Origin: Chlorops oryzae
Lineage: Eukaryota > Arthropoda > Insecta > Diptera > Chloropidae
Length of the DNA stretch: 64,000 bases
NCBI GenBank assembly: GCA_020466095.1
Contig: CM035807.1
Location: 28,093,535 to 28,157,534, forward strand
Direction: 5' to 3'
Each line of letters opens with the position of its first letter. Positions within the stretch are counted from its first letter, which is position 1. Shown in pieces: positions 10,503 to 21,549 of the stretch. The position numbers and the translations under genes were made by a program. Under the pieces are notes generated by a model. The model made no database searches. It was not told the origin of the DNA and worked only from the letters and a program-made list of their open reading frames with translations.

Positions 10503-12114
10503 CAGAGTTGGAAAAGTAGGTGTATTTGTACCTTTTTTGGCCCTTTTTTACTTCAAAGGTACATTAGGTACAATTAGTCCATTTTAGGTACAATTTCAAG
10601 ATGAAGATATTTTGTTAGTCTACTTTTACATTGGACGATTGTCGGCCAACAGCACTCACCGATTTTTGCATTTGTAGGCAAGGGAGGAGAGACGAAAGTG
10701 AAGCGGTCAAAATCGTTTGTACTAGCCATGTCGTCGATTTCCATGCCGATTTTTGACAGTTGCCTTTCCCGCCGTTCGTAGAACGGAAAACAGTTTCAAA
10801 GAATTGTTCGAATAAATTTTTATGAAGTGTCTGAATCCATTCTAATTTAATTTATATATTTTAAAATGCGTCACAACCACTTATTTTATTACTTACTAAA
10901 TTAATTCGCATAAATCCAATAAACGAATGTCATAAGAAAAACACAACAAAGTATAAATCGGTTGCTTGCAAATCGTGTAGTGTAGAAGCGAACACCGACA
11001 GAAGACAATTTCAAAAGGGAATTTGAAAAAATCGTTGTGAAAATCGCGTCGATAATCATTCAATGTAGAAGCCGACTTAGTGGATTAAATGGTGAAAGGT
11101 CTTCTGTGGTTATCTGAGTAGTGTTTGCAGAAATTGTTTTAATCATTTCCCAAAAAAGGTAGCATAATGCTTCCAGTGCAGACTAGGTTTTAGATGTTTT
11201 AATGTTTCACCTTTTTAGGGCCCTTTATACGGTCATATATGTTCACGAACTTAGCATGATGCAAAGTGTGTCATAAAAAAACATATTGTGTTTACATGGA
11301 CGAACATGTCATAAAACTTAATTTCGTTCTAAGTTTTAGCGAAAAAATATGGCACGCGCATTAGTTGCAGTACTTATTATCGACGATATTTTAGATATAT
11401 AATGTGTGCATGATGCAGCCATTTACATTATAAAGCTTGTTCGTCACACCGACAGAAAAATCAAAATTTTTTGAAAACCGGCGAGCATGTTGTAGAACTT
11501 GCTTTTTTTCCGTTTACACACACACACTTTTCATCATACCCAACAAATCCACGAACATATATGACCGTATAAAGGGCCCTTTTGTATTTTATGTTAGTCT
11601 AGAGTCAGACACACGAACAAATGTTCTGAAACAATAAATTAAGTAGAGAATGACGTGCGAAGGCAAGAGACGTGTATTTGTTAAATGCTCTGTGCTTGTC
11701 TTTCTTTCTCATGCAATCAAATGGAATCGTTCCAAAACACATTTGTGAGTCTGACTCTGGACTTGGCAGTGCCTCCTTAAAAATAAGAAAATTTCAAATG
11801 TGAAACGTGTTTGTGAAGTCGTTTGTCGCATTTTGTTTAAATATCGCAGGTCAAACTAGAGGTTGGATGCAATGGATAAGTAAGACCATGTAAATGAAAT
11901 AAATCAGATTTGAGAAGTACTCAAATTTTCGCTTTTATATCTTCGGTGAAAACATTAATGAATTTGCCATTTATGAGGAAAATTCCGGCTGGGTATATTA
12001 TTTGTCATTTATGAAAAAAATTCCGGCTGGGTATATTAGGTACACTTTACTATATTTAGGTACAATTTATGGACCATTTTAGGTACACACTGAAATTTCC
12101 ATTTTCCAACACTG
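10503..12114. mobile_element. hAT element, non-autonomous, 8-bp target duplication
   Basis: The ends CAGAGTTGGAAAA and TTTTCCAACACTG are imperfect inverted repeats with the CAGNG start typical of hAT elements. The 8-mer GTTGTGAC flanks both sides (10495-10502 and 12115-12122). Subterminal blocks near both ends repeat the word AGGTACA. There is no transposase reading frame. It contains another element at 11217-11580. Its left part also occurs at 9023-9603 and its right part again at about 15153-15700, both from later duplications. Confidence 0.85.
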
Positions 12115-13094
12115 GTTGTGACGCTATTGACGCACATGTTTGCTCTAAAAAAGTCGATATTTTTCAATATGGAGTCGATTTCAATGAGACTCCCTGAATA
12201 ACACTAGTTTACAGAATTTAAGACTTTCGCGAGAGCAGAGACGAAATGACGGTTTTTGGATTAAATTGGGGTCGCTGATCACGAAAATGGCATCCGTTTA
12301 ATTTTCAATGGAAAGTAATAAATGACGAGTGAATTTGAGCTAATTTTTCTTTGAAGCGTAAAAAAGGCGGCAATTGTTCTAAAATGGAAACAGCTCTACT
12401 CTTGGGAAAGCTATATGAAAAATTTGTTTCTCAATATCATCTAAACGTTTAAAAAGTCGCTTGAACATTTCAGGTCAGGGCTAAGAGAGCAGTAAGAGTT
12501 TCCGCAGGGAAGCTCCATGCTGCTGCCTAGCAACACGTGCATTTCAAATTTCTACGGTTCCTATATGAATGACGTTTTAATAAGTAATTTAATAACACGC
12601 ATATTTCATTGCATGCAAATCAGGACATCACAGTAAAAAGATGGGAAAATATTTCAATAGAGTTATTATTTAACATGCAAAGCAAAGAAATCGTGCTTGC
12701 AAGGAAATTGTAGCGGATCTACGAGGTTAAAATCACTTGGTTATTTTTAGTGTTTAACACGGGGAAAAGAAACGCTTTTTTGAATTAATCTATCTGCTTG
12801 ATCAGGGAAGGCAAACATGGAAAAATTTGCTTCCTCAAATGAGCAGAATAAAGATTTCCTTTTCGAAAAAATCATTCTCAAACCGAAGAACTATCTAATC
12901 ACACAAAACCCGAACCAGCTCCGCCTACAGCCGGAAACGAAATGAATGCAACGTTTTCCAAAACCTGAAGTTGACACCTGTGACTAGAAGTGTACGATAT
13001 AAATCGATGTTTAAAAAATGAGCTCGATATATCGCATCAATCCGATTTGATCGAATGACATAGCAGGCGGGATTTACACATTGCGCCCGTTTAG
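11195..13094 (+). repeat. Segmental repeat Y, copy 1
   Basis: About 1.5 kb of this interval (without the 364-bp insertion) recurs in direct orientation at 15153-16694 with scattered substitutions and small indels. It covers the right part of the hAT element plus about 970 bp beyond it, and ends at the shared word TTGCGCCCGTTTAG. No coding sequence was recognised. Confidence 0.85.
11217..11580. mobile_element. 364-bp MITE inside hAT element (TTT target duplication)
   Basis: The inverted ends start AGGGCCCTTTATACGGTCAT and extend through ATATGTTC. The insertion is missing from the related copy at about 15165, where the target reads CC-TTTTT-G. The filled site reads CC-TTTTT-element-TTT-G, which gives a 3-bp duplication (TTT). 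A 66-codon frame inside is not protein-like. Confidence 0.8.
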
Positions 13095-13178
13095 TCGCTG
13101 TTCATACTAGGCGACATTCAAGCGAGCGACAGAAAACATATTTGGAAATACCTAAAATCTCCATTAAAAATCGCCTAA

Positions 13179-13572
13179 AGGTAGAAACACTCACGCACTC
13201 CACCGCACTGACATCTGTCACATAGAAATCAAAATACATGAAAATACATAAAAGCGAACAGTCGAAAATTAGCATAGCATGGTATGGCATAGCGTTCTAT
13301 AGAATTTAGAATTCTGTGCTAATTTGACAGCTGTAGTATTGATATTGTTTGGAAAAGTGCATTAACTACTTGCAAAGCAGCCAGTTCAAGTTCATTTCAC
13401 TTATTATTTGTTTCACATGAAGAAACCATAAGTTTCGCTAAACCATAAATAAAATAGAGCAAATTAAAATATGAAACAAACAGCTTATTGCTGTGCTTCA
13501 CTGTTTACTACAAATTTTCTCTATGCTGTGCCATGCCACGCAGTGCGCCGCAGTGCGTGAGTGTTTCTACCT
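13179..13572. mobile_element. Harbinger-like MITE (TAA target duplication), copy 1
   Basis: A 394-bp element whose ends AGGTAGAAACACTCACGCAC and GCGTGAGTGTTTCTACCT are inverted copies. It is flanked by TAA at 13176-13178 and 13573-13575. A second copy lies at 17489-18154 with identical flanks, because both sit in a larger duplicated block. Confidence 0.8.
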
Positions 13573-13736
13573 TAAGATCTTGATATAAGAAAAATAACAT
13601 TTTATCATGGTGTTCTACAAAATATGTTGGTACAGAAGTTGTTTTTGAGAAAATGTCGGCTATTCTCTAAAATTATTCGCCTTCAATTCTAATAACTTAG
13701 CTATTTATATTATTTCAGAAATCAATCAATCATGTT

Positions 13737-14465
13737 AAAAATGAAAGAAAATAAAATCCTGATGCATCTCTCAAAAAGGATTGATATTCCGAATGTATTG
13801 AACGCAAATACAACAATGCAATTTCAAAAAAACAAAAACTATATAATATTGCTTGTTTTTTTATTTTCATCTAAATGTATAAATAGGAGATATTGTAGGT
13901 AGGTAGGTTGAAGTGGCTGCCACTTAGGCCGTTAATCGGCCCATTGTGATACCACGGGGGTGTTTTTTTGTGTTTGTGTGAGTGTATGTCTTTTTATGTA
14001 GTGTGCCCCTAACATGCGATTTTTGAAAAACCAGTGCTAGGCTTGGAACATTACACTCCGTTTCGCCTTTGCCGGGAATCGAACCTCGGACCCTGGGATC
14101 AAGAGCATAGCACGCATCCCCTACGCTATCCCAGAGCCACAGGAGATATTGTAACAGTTGTAAGTTTTATTTTAAAAAATCAAAAATAATCCTTATTGCT
14201 TGATTTATAATATTCTTCGTTCAAAAATAAAAATCAAATTTCGAATTTAAAATTATTTAAAAGCTAATAAAATGAAAAATATCAAAAGAGATGCTAAAAA
14301 AAATTAATAAAATTTTTTTGCGAAGACAATATAGGCACAAAGAGAATAGCCGAGAACGTTCAACAAAAACCATATTCCTCTCCCCGCTAGCGTCACTCCT
14401 ACAAACTGCGTTTTGTTGAACGATGCTGACGAACGTCTAAACGGGCGCAATGTTGATCATCAAAT
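13737..14465 (+). repeat. Inverted repeat W, plus arm (contains SINE)
   Basis: Without the SINE, this arm matches the complement of 16683-17238. The shared AT-rich core includes TATTGAACGCAAATACAAC, and both arms end at GGGCGCAATG. The two arms are separated by about 2.2 kb and could fold back or recombine. Confidence 0.75.
13898..14140 (-). mobile_element. tRNA-derived SINE, 13-bp target duplication
   Basis: On the minus strand the element starts with a tRNA-like head containing perfect polymerase III boxes: A box TAGCGTAGGGG and B box GGTTCGATTCC. An unrelated body follows, then a 3' part with TGGTATCACAATGGGCC and GGCAGCCACTTCAACC, ending in CCTACCTACC. The 13-mer AGGAGATATTGTA flanks both sides (13885-13897 and 14141-14153). 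The inverted copy near 17050-17075 carries the uninterrupted site. It is a retroposed copy, not a tRNA gene. Confidence 0.9.
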
Positions 14466-15150
14466 GATAGGGATGCCAATCTTGAAAAATATATTGCTAT
14501 TGATCGATAAGTCTCTAGCATATATAATTCGGAGCCGTACGTATGGACGAAAGACGCACGACTTTACTCGATTTCTAGTTTTAATGAGTTTGTTCTCAGT
14601 AACAGCTTTCAATTCGAATAGCTAACTTTGCCATTCACTGACAACGAATTGCAATAGTGTAACAGCTTCCTTAAAAAATATCGATAAGATAGAATATATC
14701 GTCCATGTTGCCACAGCGACTTATCGATAAGACTTTTGATAATCAATGCATTTAGTAATATCCCTAGGCAATGATGCCAACCTTTTCATATGGATGAACG
14801 TTATTTCGAAAAACAAAGTAAATCAAAAAATAATAGCCCAGAAATTGTAATAATGAAATAATAGTAAATTTACGAGTTTTCGATTCAAAGCCACGTTGAA
14901 GGGAAAACCGTTAATTTTTGATTTACACACATATTTTTCTTGTGACATAATCGACAAAGTCAGTGAGAAGGCAAGGAGATAAGATTGGTACATTTTCTTC
15001 GGCTCACCTTTCCCTTCACTAAATTTGTATGTTCGAAGGAAAATGAAAGTTTAAAAAAACATAACATCATTCCAACAAATCCGAAAAGATAAAAACAGAA
15101 ATAAAGAGAAAGAGAGAGATAGAGAAAGAAAGAAAGAGATAGAGAGATAG
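14334..15150 (+). repeat. Segmental repeat X, copy 1
   Basis: About 815 bp that recurs at 20429-21480 in direct orientation. It begins with GGCACAAAGAGAATAGCC and ends in a GA-rich microsatellite. Copy 2 carries a 239-bp hAT MITE that this copy lacks. No coding sequence was recognised. Confidence 0.8.
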
Positions 15151-15152
15151 AT

Positions 15153-16694
15153 AGATGTTTCACCTTTTTGTATTTTATGTTAGTCTAGAGTCAGACACAC
15201 GAACAAATGTTCTGAAACAATAAATTAAGTAGAGAATGACGTGCGAAGGCAAGAGACGTGTGTTTGTTAAATGCTCTGTGCTTGTCTTTCTTTCTCATGC
15301 AATCAAATGGAATCGTTCCAAAACACATTTGTGAGTCTGACTCTGGACTTGGCAGTGCCTCCTTAAAAATAAGAAAATTTCAAATGTGAAACGTGTTTGT
15401 GAAGTCGTTTGTCGCATTTTGTTTAAATATCGCAGTCAAACTAGAGGTTGGATGCAATGGATAAGTAAGACCATGTAAATGAAATAAATCAGATTTGAGA
15501 AGTACTCAAATTTTCGCTTTTATATCTTCGGTGAAAACATTAATGAATTTGCCATTTATGAGGAAAATCCGGCTGGGTATATTATTTGTCATTTATGAAA
15601 AAAATTTCCGGCTGGTTATATTAGGTACACTTTACTATATTTAAGTACAATTTATGGACCATTTTAGGTACACACTGAAATTTCCATTTTCCAACACTGG
15701 TTGTGACGCTATTGACGCACATGTTTGCTCTAAAAAAGTCGATATTTTTCAATATGGAGTCGATTTCAATGAGACCCCCTGAATAACACTAGTTTACAGA
15801 ATTTAAGACTTTCGCGAGAGCAGAGACGAAATGATGGTTTTTAGATTAAATTGAGGTCGCTGATCACGAAAATGGCATCCGTATATTTTTCAATGGAAAG
15901 CAATAAATGACGAGTGAATTTGAGCTAATTTTTCTTTGAAGCGTAAAAAAGGCGGCAATTGTTCTAAAATGGAAACAGCTCTACCCTTGGGAAAGCTATA
16001 TGAAAAATTTGTTTCTCAATATCATCTGAACGTTTAAATTTTAAACTTTAAAAAGTCGCTTGAACATGTCAGGTCAGGGCTAAGAGAGCAGTAAGAGTTT
16101 CCGCAGGGAAGCTCCATGCTGCTGCCTAGCAACAAGAGCATTTCAAATTTCTACGGTTCCTATATGAATGACGTTTTAATACGTAATTTAATAACACGCA
16201 TATTTCATTGCATGCAAATCAGGACATCACAGTAAAAAGATGGGAAAATATTTCAAACGAGTTATTATTTAACATGCAAAGCAAAGAAATCGTGCTTGCA
16301 AGGAAATTGTAGCGGATCTACGAGGTTAAAATCACTTGGCAATTTTTAGTGTTTAACACGGGGAAAAGAAACGCTTTTTTGAATTAATCTATCTGCTTGA
16401 TCAGGGAATGCAAACATGGAAAAATTTGCTTCCTCAAATGAGCAGAATAAAGATTTCCTTTTTCGAAACAATCATTCTCAAACCAAAGAACTATCTAACC
16501 ACACAAAACCCGAACCGGCTCTGCCTACAGCCGGAAACGAAATGAATGCAACGTTTTCCAAAACCTGAAGTTGACACCTGTGACTAGAAGTGTACGATAT
16601 AAATCGATGTTTAAAAAATGCGCTCGATATATCGCATCAATCCGATTTGATCGAATCATATAGCAGACGGGATTTACACATTGCGCCCGTTTAG
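15153..16694 (+). repeat. Segmental repeat Y, copy 2
   Basis: The direct repeat of 11195-13094, lacking the 364-bp MITE. It begins where a GA-rich microsatellite meets ATGTTTCACCTTTTT, so its left edge lies at a simple repeat. Confidence 0.85.
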
Positions 16695-17238
16695 ACGTGC
16701 TTCAACATCGTTCAACAAAACGCAGTTCGTTGAAGGGACGCTAGCGGGGGAGAGGAAGATGGTTTTTGTTGAACGTACTCGGCTAATCTCTTTGTGCCTA
16801 TATTCTTAGCGTGAAACTTGAAAACAACCCCTGTGCGATTTTTACATTTGCTTCAAATATTTTTGTCATTCGAGCGGAAAGGTTCGAATGCCTTCGCTAA
16901 AAATTTTATATAATTTTTTTTTAGCATATCGTTTGATATTTTTCATTTTCTTAGCTTTTTAATTATTTTAAATTCGAAATTTGATTTTTATTTTTGAACG
17001 AAAAATAATATAAATCAAGCAAAAAGATTTATTTTTGATTTTTTTAAATAAAACTTATAACTGTTACAATCTCTCCTATTTATACATTTAGATGAAAATA
17101 AAAAAAACATATCCAAGCAATATTAAATAGTTTTTGTTTTTTTTGAAATTGCATTGTTGTATTTGCGTTCAATACATTCGGAATATCAATCCATTTTGAG
17201 AGATGCATAAGGAATTTATTTTCTTTCATTTCTAACAT
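16683..17238 (-). repeat. Inverted repeat W, minus arm (no SINE)
   Basis: The complement of 13737-14465 without the SINE. Here the sequence reads through CAATCTCTCCTATTTATAC, preserving the SINE's pre-insertion target. It sits inside an insertion of about 0.7 kb bounded by direct copies of TTGCGCCCGTTTAG at about 16681 and 17391. Confidence 0.75.
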
Positions 17239-17488
17239 CGTTCCTACGCGCAAGAGGGAAACGTCGAAATATAAAATGTTGAAGCATTTGTTGAACGAAG
17301 CAGTTTTTGGCTGTGTGGACACGAACGAAACATGAAAAGGGAATCTGATAATTTGTTGAACGATGTTGATCATACGTCTAAGCGGCCGCATTGCGCCCGT
17401 TTAGTCGCTGTTCATACTAGGCAACATTCAAGCGAGCGACAGAAAACATATTTGGAAATACCTAAAATCTCTATTAAAAATCGCCTAA

Positions 17489-18154
17489 AGGTAGAAACAC
17501 TCACGCACTCAACCGCAGTGCCATCTGTCACATAGAAATCAAAATACATGAAAATGCATAAAAGCGAACAGTCAAAAATTAGCATAGCATGGAATGGCAT
17601 AGCGTTCTATAGAATTTAGAATTCTGTACTAATTTGACAGCTGTAGTATTGATATTAGTGGTATTCATGTAATAGCGCAAACCTCATATTTTTGCACCCT
17701 CATAAGCCAACTGTCAAATTTTGTATGAAAATTATTTTACGCGCTCTGCACTACAATTAGATAGCGCATTGGCATTGTTTGGATTTTCCTCAAATTTCAG
17801 TATTGATTATCTGTTTTTCACAACTTTACACGCAAGCTGCTTATTTGGTGCGCTCATGCAATGTGTGAGATAAAAATATTTAACTGCCAGTTTTGCATGC
17901 TTTGCATTGTTACATGAATACCACTATTGTTTGGAAAATTGCATTAATTACTCGCAAAGTAGCCAATTTAAGTTCATTTCACATATTATGTGTTTCACAT
18001 GAGGAAACCATAAGTTTTGCTAAACCATAAATAAAATAGAGCAAATTAAAATATGAAACAAACAGCTTATTGCTGTGCTTCACTGTTTACTACAAATTTT
18101 CTCTATGCTGTGCCATGCCACGCAGTGCGCCGCAGTGCGTGAGTGTTTCTACCA
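17489..18154. mobile_element. Harbinger-like MITE, copy 2 (with insertion)
   Basis: The same 394-bp element as at 13179-13572 and flanked by TAA, but enlarged to 666 bp by the 269-bp insertion at 17657-17925 plus a 3-bp duplication. Confidence 0.8.
17657..17925. mobile_element. AGTGGTATTC-family MITE, 269 bp, ATT duplication
   Basis: The ends AGTGGTATTCATGTAA and TTACATGAATACCACT are perfect inverted repeats. ATT flanks both sides (17654-17656 and 17926-17928), and the parallel copy at about 13340 has a single ATT. The same family occurs at 24151-24269. Confidence 0.88.
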
Positions 18155-18730
18155 TAAGATCTTGATATAAGAAAAATAACTTTTTATCATGGTTTTCTAC
18201 AAAATATGTTGGTATAAAAATTGTTTTTGAGAAAATGTCGGCTATTCTCTAAAATTATTCGCCTTCAATTCTAATAACTTAGCTTTTTATATTATTTCGG
18301 AAATCAAAATATGCTTCTTCATAAGAAAAGAACATTAACCCAAATATGACAGCGCTATTTTTATGATGAGAAAGACAAGCGCAAAGCGTGTCGCCGAGTA
18401 CGTGTGACAAAGACCCCCTCTCTACACCGAACGTCCCTTACATACAAGCCATCTTTGTCGCGCTGATGTGTCGCCTAATATGAACAGCGACTTACACGTA
18501 CCGTCAATATCGTTCAACAAATTATCAGATTCCCTTTCCATGCTTCGTTCGTGTCCACACAGCCAAAATTTGCTTCGTTCAACAAATGCTTCAACATTTT
18601 ATATTTTGACGTTTATCTCTTTCGCGCAGGGTTGATATTAAAAATCAACGAAAAAAAAATCGATGATGCACCTCTAAAATGGGTTGGTATTCCGAATTTA
18701 ATGACGGAAAAAACAACTATTTGTTATTTA

Positions 18731-20337
18731 GGGCCAATATTACCAAGCATATTTAAAAAATTTTTTTAATTAAATTGAAGCTTTTTTTTAAAAATAAATT
18801 CTATTTTCAATATCGCAATTTTTTAAGCATCGAAATTTACGGCAGCACCGTCTACTTCCAGGGATGTGAGTACATTTGAGAGCTCATTAGATCAGTATTT
18901 TAAAAACGGATTCTGTGAAGAGCCATTCTCACGATTGCTTCATACTTCAAATTGCTGCCCTGTGACTCCAAAGCTTTAAGTCCTGTCTATCGATTGCGTA
19001 TGATATCATATTTAAACCTAATGAAATTCATGCAGGGGTTCCTCAAGGAAGTGTTGTTGGACCTATTCTCTATCTTTTGTACACAGCAGATATTCGTAAT
19101 AACGATCGAGTATCAATTTCGACATTTGCTGACGATACGATACTAAGCCGTCACAAGGATATTTGTGTTGCAACTTCTAAGCTCCAAAATCATCTCCGCG
19201 AAATCCAAGACTGGCTAACTCAATGGCGAATCCAAATAAACGAGCTCAAATGTCGACATATCACTTTCACGCTAAACAGGAAAGCTTCGCCAGACATTTT
19301 CCTTAATAACACACGCATCCCTCAATGTGAAGAAGTTACTTACCTCGGAAATCACTTAGATAAAAGATTGACATGGCGCAAGCATATCGAGACCAAGAGA
19401 ACCCAAATGAAGCTGAAAGTAAGCAGCTTGCACTGGCTCATAAATAATCGCTCTGATTTAAAACCACATCATAAATTCCTTCAGTACAAGCAAGTTATTA
19501 AACCAATATGGACGTATGGTCTGCAATTGTATGGACATGCAAGCGCTTCAAATATAGACATTCTACAGAGAGCACAATCCAAAATGCTAAGGAAAATTAC
19601 GGGAGCCCCATGGTTTGTTACAAATGAAAGAATACATAGCTCAACGTAGAAATGGTGAAAACGGAATTCGCCAAAGTCAAAGAAAAATATTTTTGTAAAC
19701 TGCAAGCTCACGTAAATCCACTAGCGCGTTCACTAACAAATACATCACACTATTCGAGGCTAAAATGAAATGATCGACCAGCGGTTCCAAATACAACAGG
19801 TGCAATCCATGCAAATTCAACAACACAGCTTTCCTAGCTGATTGCCGACACGGTTTTCGGATTGCAATCCATGCACTTCCAAAAACAACAGCTTTCCTAG
19901 CTATAAAATCCAAAATCGACATCCTCCGGGTAATCCACTGCATATTCACCTTACTGAGCTTTATATTATGCTCTCCAACACCGTTCTCAATTACATGTGA
20001 TCCTACACACATATCATAAAAGCCTAGCTCCTAGCTCCGAAAAGGCACGTAATTATCAAAAATTTACATCTCATACAGGATTCTTCAAATCTGAATATGC
20101 TCTGGGATATGTAATTGTGTAACTTTAGGTGTAAGATTTTAAAAATTATTGATAGACTCCTATCCTAAAGGAGTGATCCAATAAATAAAATGAATGTTTA
20201 AAACAAATAAAAATATTTAAACGCAGTGCCGAGGTGATTTAAAATATTTTAAAAAATTTTTTTTAAATTGGAATGGTAAAAACCAAAAGCGGTTTTTTAT
20301 TTAAAAAAAGTTTTAATATGCTTGGTAATATTGGCCC
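18731..20337. mobile_element. Harbinger-like element (TTA duplication) invaded by a LINE
   Basis: The inverted ends GGGCCAATATTACCAAGC and GCTTGGTAATATTGGCCC are flanked by TTA at 18728-18730 and 20338-20340. The arms are AT-rich. The middle (about 18860-20225) is not part of the original element but a Jockey-type retrotransposon fragment. Confidence 0.75.
18975..19765 (+). pseudogene. Jockey-type LINE reverse transcriptase remnant
   Basis: The translation carries the reverse-transcriptase block AGVPQGSVVGPILYLLY, then the active-site motif FADD (TFADDTILS). The thumb and C-terminal block typical of the Jockey clade follows (YLGNHLDKRLTWRKHI, then IKPIWTYGLQLYG). The first frame stops at 19649; the expected C-terminal continuation resumes in another frame, ending near 19765, so there is a frameshift around 19642. 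The N-terminal domains and the 5' half are missing. An A-rich 3' end (AATAAAATGAATG) lies near 20190. It is a dead, 5'-truncated copy. Confidence 0.85.
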
Positions 20338-20428
20338 TTAGATACAGTTAATAATATATAAAAAATAAATTAAATGGTTTGCGAAGGTATGTGAAACAAA
20401 TGTCAACATCTCTGGCTTAAAAAAGATG

Positions 20429-21479
20429 GGCACAAAGAGAATAGCCGAGTACGTTCAACAAAAACCATATTCCTCTCCCCGCTAGCGTCTCTCCTAAAAA
20501 CTGCGTTTTGTTGAACGATGTTGACGAACGTCTAAACGGGCGCAATGCTGATCATCACATGATAGGGATGCCAATCTTGAAAAATATATTGCTATTGATC
20601 GATAAGTCTCTAGCATATATAATTCGGAGCCGTACGTATGGACGAAAGACGCACGACCATATATTACTATATATTATATGTCACTCAGGAGCCGTTTCCA
20701 TTTTGGCTCTTTTCAACACGGTCTTGGGTACCCACCACGGTCTTGGGTACCCACCAAAATGAGCATTTTTCTCTTAGGTACTCACCAAAAGTATTTCTCT
20801 CTCGCTCTTTTTTTGCCTGCCGAGTAACATCTCTTTCTAACTGGCGCGAAATTTCCCGCCCGAAATCTATGAGAGTGACATATATAGTAATATATGCGCA
20901 CGACTTTACTCGATTTCTAGTTTTAATGAGTATGTTCTTAGTAACAGCTTTCAATTCGAATAGTTACCTTTGCCATTCACTGACAACGCATTGCAATAGT
21001 GTAACAGCTTCCTTAAAAAATATCGATAAGATAGAATATATTGGTCATGCTGCCACAGCGACATGCCATCGAAATATAATGTCGATACTTTTGATAATCA
21101 ATGCATTTAGTAATATCCCTAGGCAATGATGCCAACCTTTTCATATGGATGAACGTTATTTCGAAAAAACAAAGTAAATAAAAAAAATAATAGCCCAGAA
21201 ATTGTAGTAAGTAAATAATAGTAAATTTACGAGTTTTCGATTCAAAGCCACGTTGAAGGGAAAACCGTTAATTTTTGATTTACACACATATTTTTCTTGT
21301 GACATAATCGACAAAGTCAGTGAGAAGGCAAGGAGATAAGATTGGTACATTTTCTTCGGCTCACCTTTCCCTTTACAAAATTTGTATGTTCGAAGGACGA
21401 AGAAAATGAAAGTTTAAAAAAACATAACATCATTCCAACAAAACCGAAAAGATAAAAACAGAAATAAAGAGAAAGAGAG

Positions 21480-21480
<1 letters not shown>
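20429..21480 (+). repeat. Segmental repeat X, copy 2
   Basis: The direct repeat of 14334-15150, with a 239-bp hAT MITE inserted and a longer GA microsatellite at its right end. Confidence 0.8.
20658..20896. mobile_element. 239-bp hAT MITE, 8-bp target duplication
   Basis: The 8-mer CGCACGAC flanks the insertion (20650-20657 and 20897-20904) and occurs once in the empty copy near 14557. The inverted ends are CATATATTACTATATA, followed by TGTCACTC. Inside are two tandem copies of a 20-bp word containing GGTCTTGGGTACCCACCA. Confidence 0.9.

Positions 21481-21543
<63 letters not shown>
21464..21543. repeat. (GA)n microsatellite
   Basis: About 80 bp of nearly pure GA dinucleotides at the end of repeat X copy 2; copy 1 has a shorter, interrupted version. 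Confidence 0.9.
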
Positions 21544-21547
<4 letters not shown>

Positions 21548-21549
21548 AC

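Larger units (their letters stand above)
8298..11078 (+). repeat. Tandem duplication, unit about 1.31 kb
   Basis: The sequence 8298-9603 is repeated at 9605-11078 with a period of 1307 bases and a low per-cent number of substitutions. Each copy holds a MITE (597 bp before later insertion) followed by about 700 bp of flank, which includes the left part of a hAT element (TIR at 9023 and 10503). Copy B is longer because of a 161-bp insertion plus its 6-bp target duplication. The junction falls exactly at the end of the MITE. Confidence 0.85.
17391..18495. mobile_element. Inverted-repeat element Z with nested insertions
   Basis: The left end reads GTCGCTGTTCATACTAGGC and the right end is its near-perfect complement, GCCTAATATGAACAGCGAC. 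A half copy of the left part occurs at 13081-13730. Inside are the Harbinger-like MITE 17489-18154 and, within that, the MITE 17657-17925. No transposase frame and no clear target duplication were found. An inverted pair (17240-17370 against 18505-18632) flanks it. Confidence 0.6.

Noticed and set aside
13179..13573. Exon of a host gene suggested by the duplicate 62-codon minus frames at 13102-13290 and 17412-17600
   Set aside because: Both copies cross the end of a TAA-flanked MITE, so their identity comes from duplicated element sequence.
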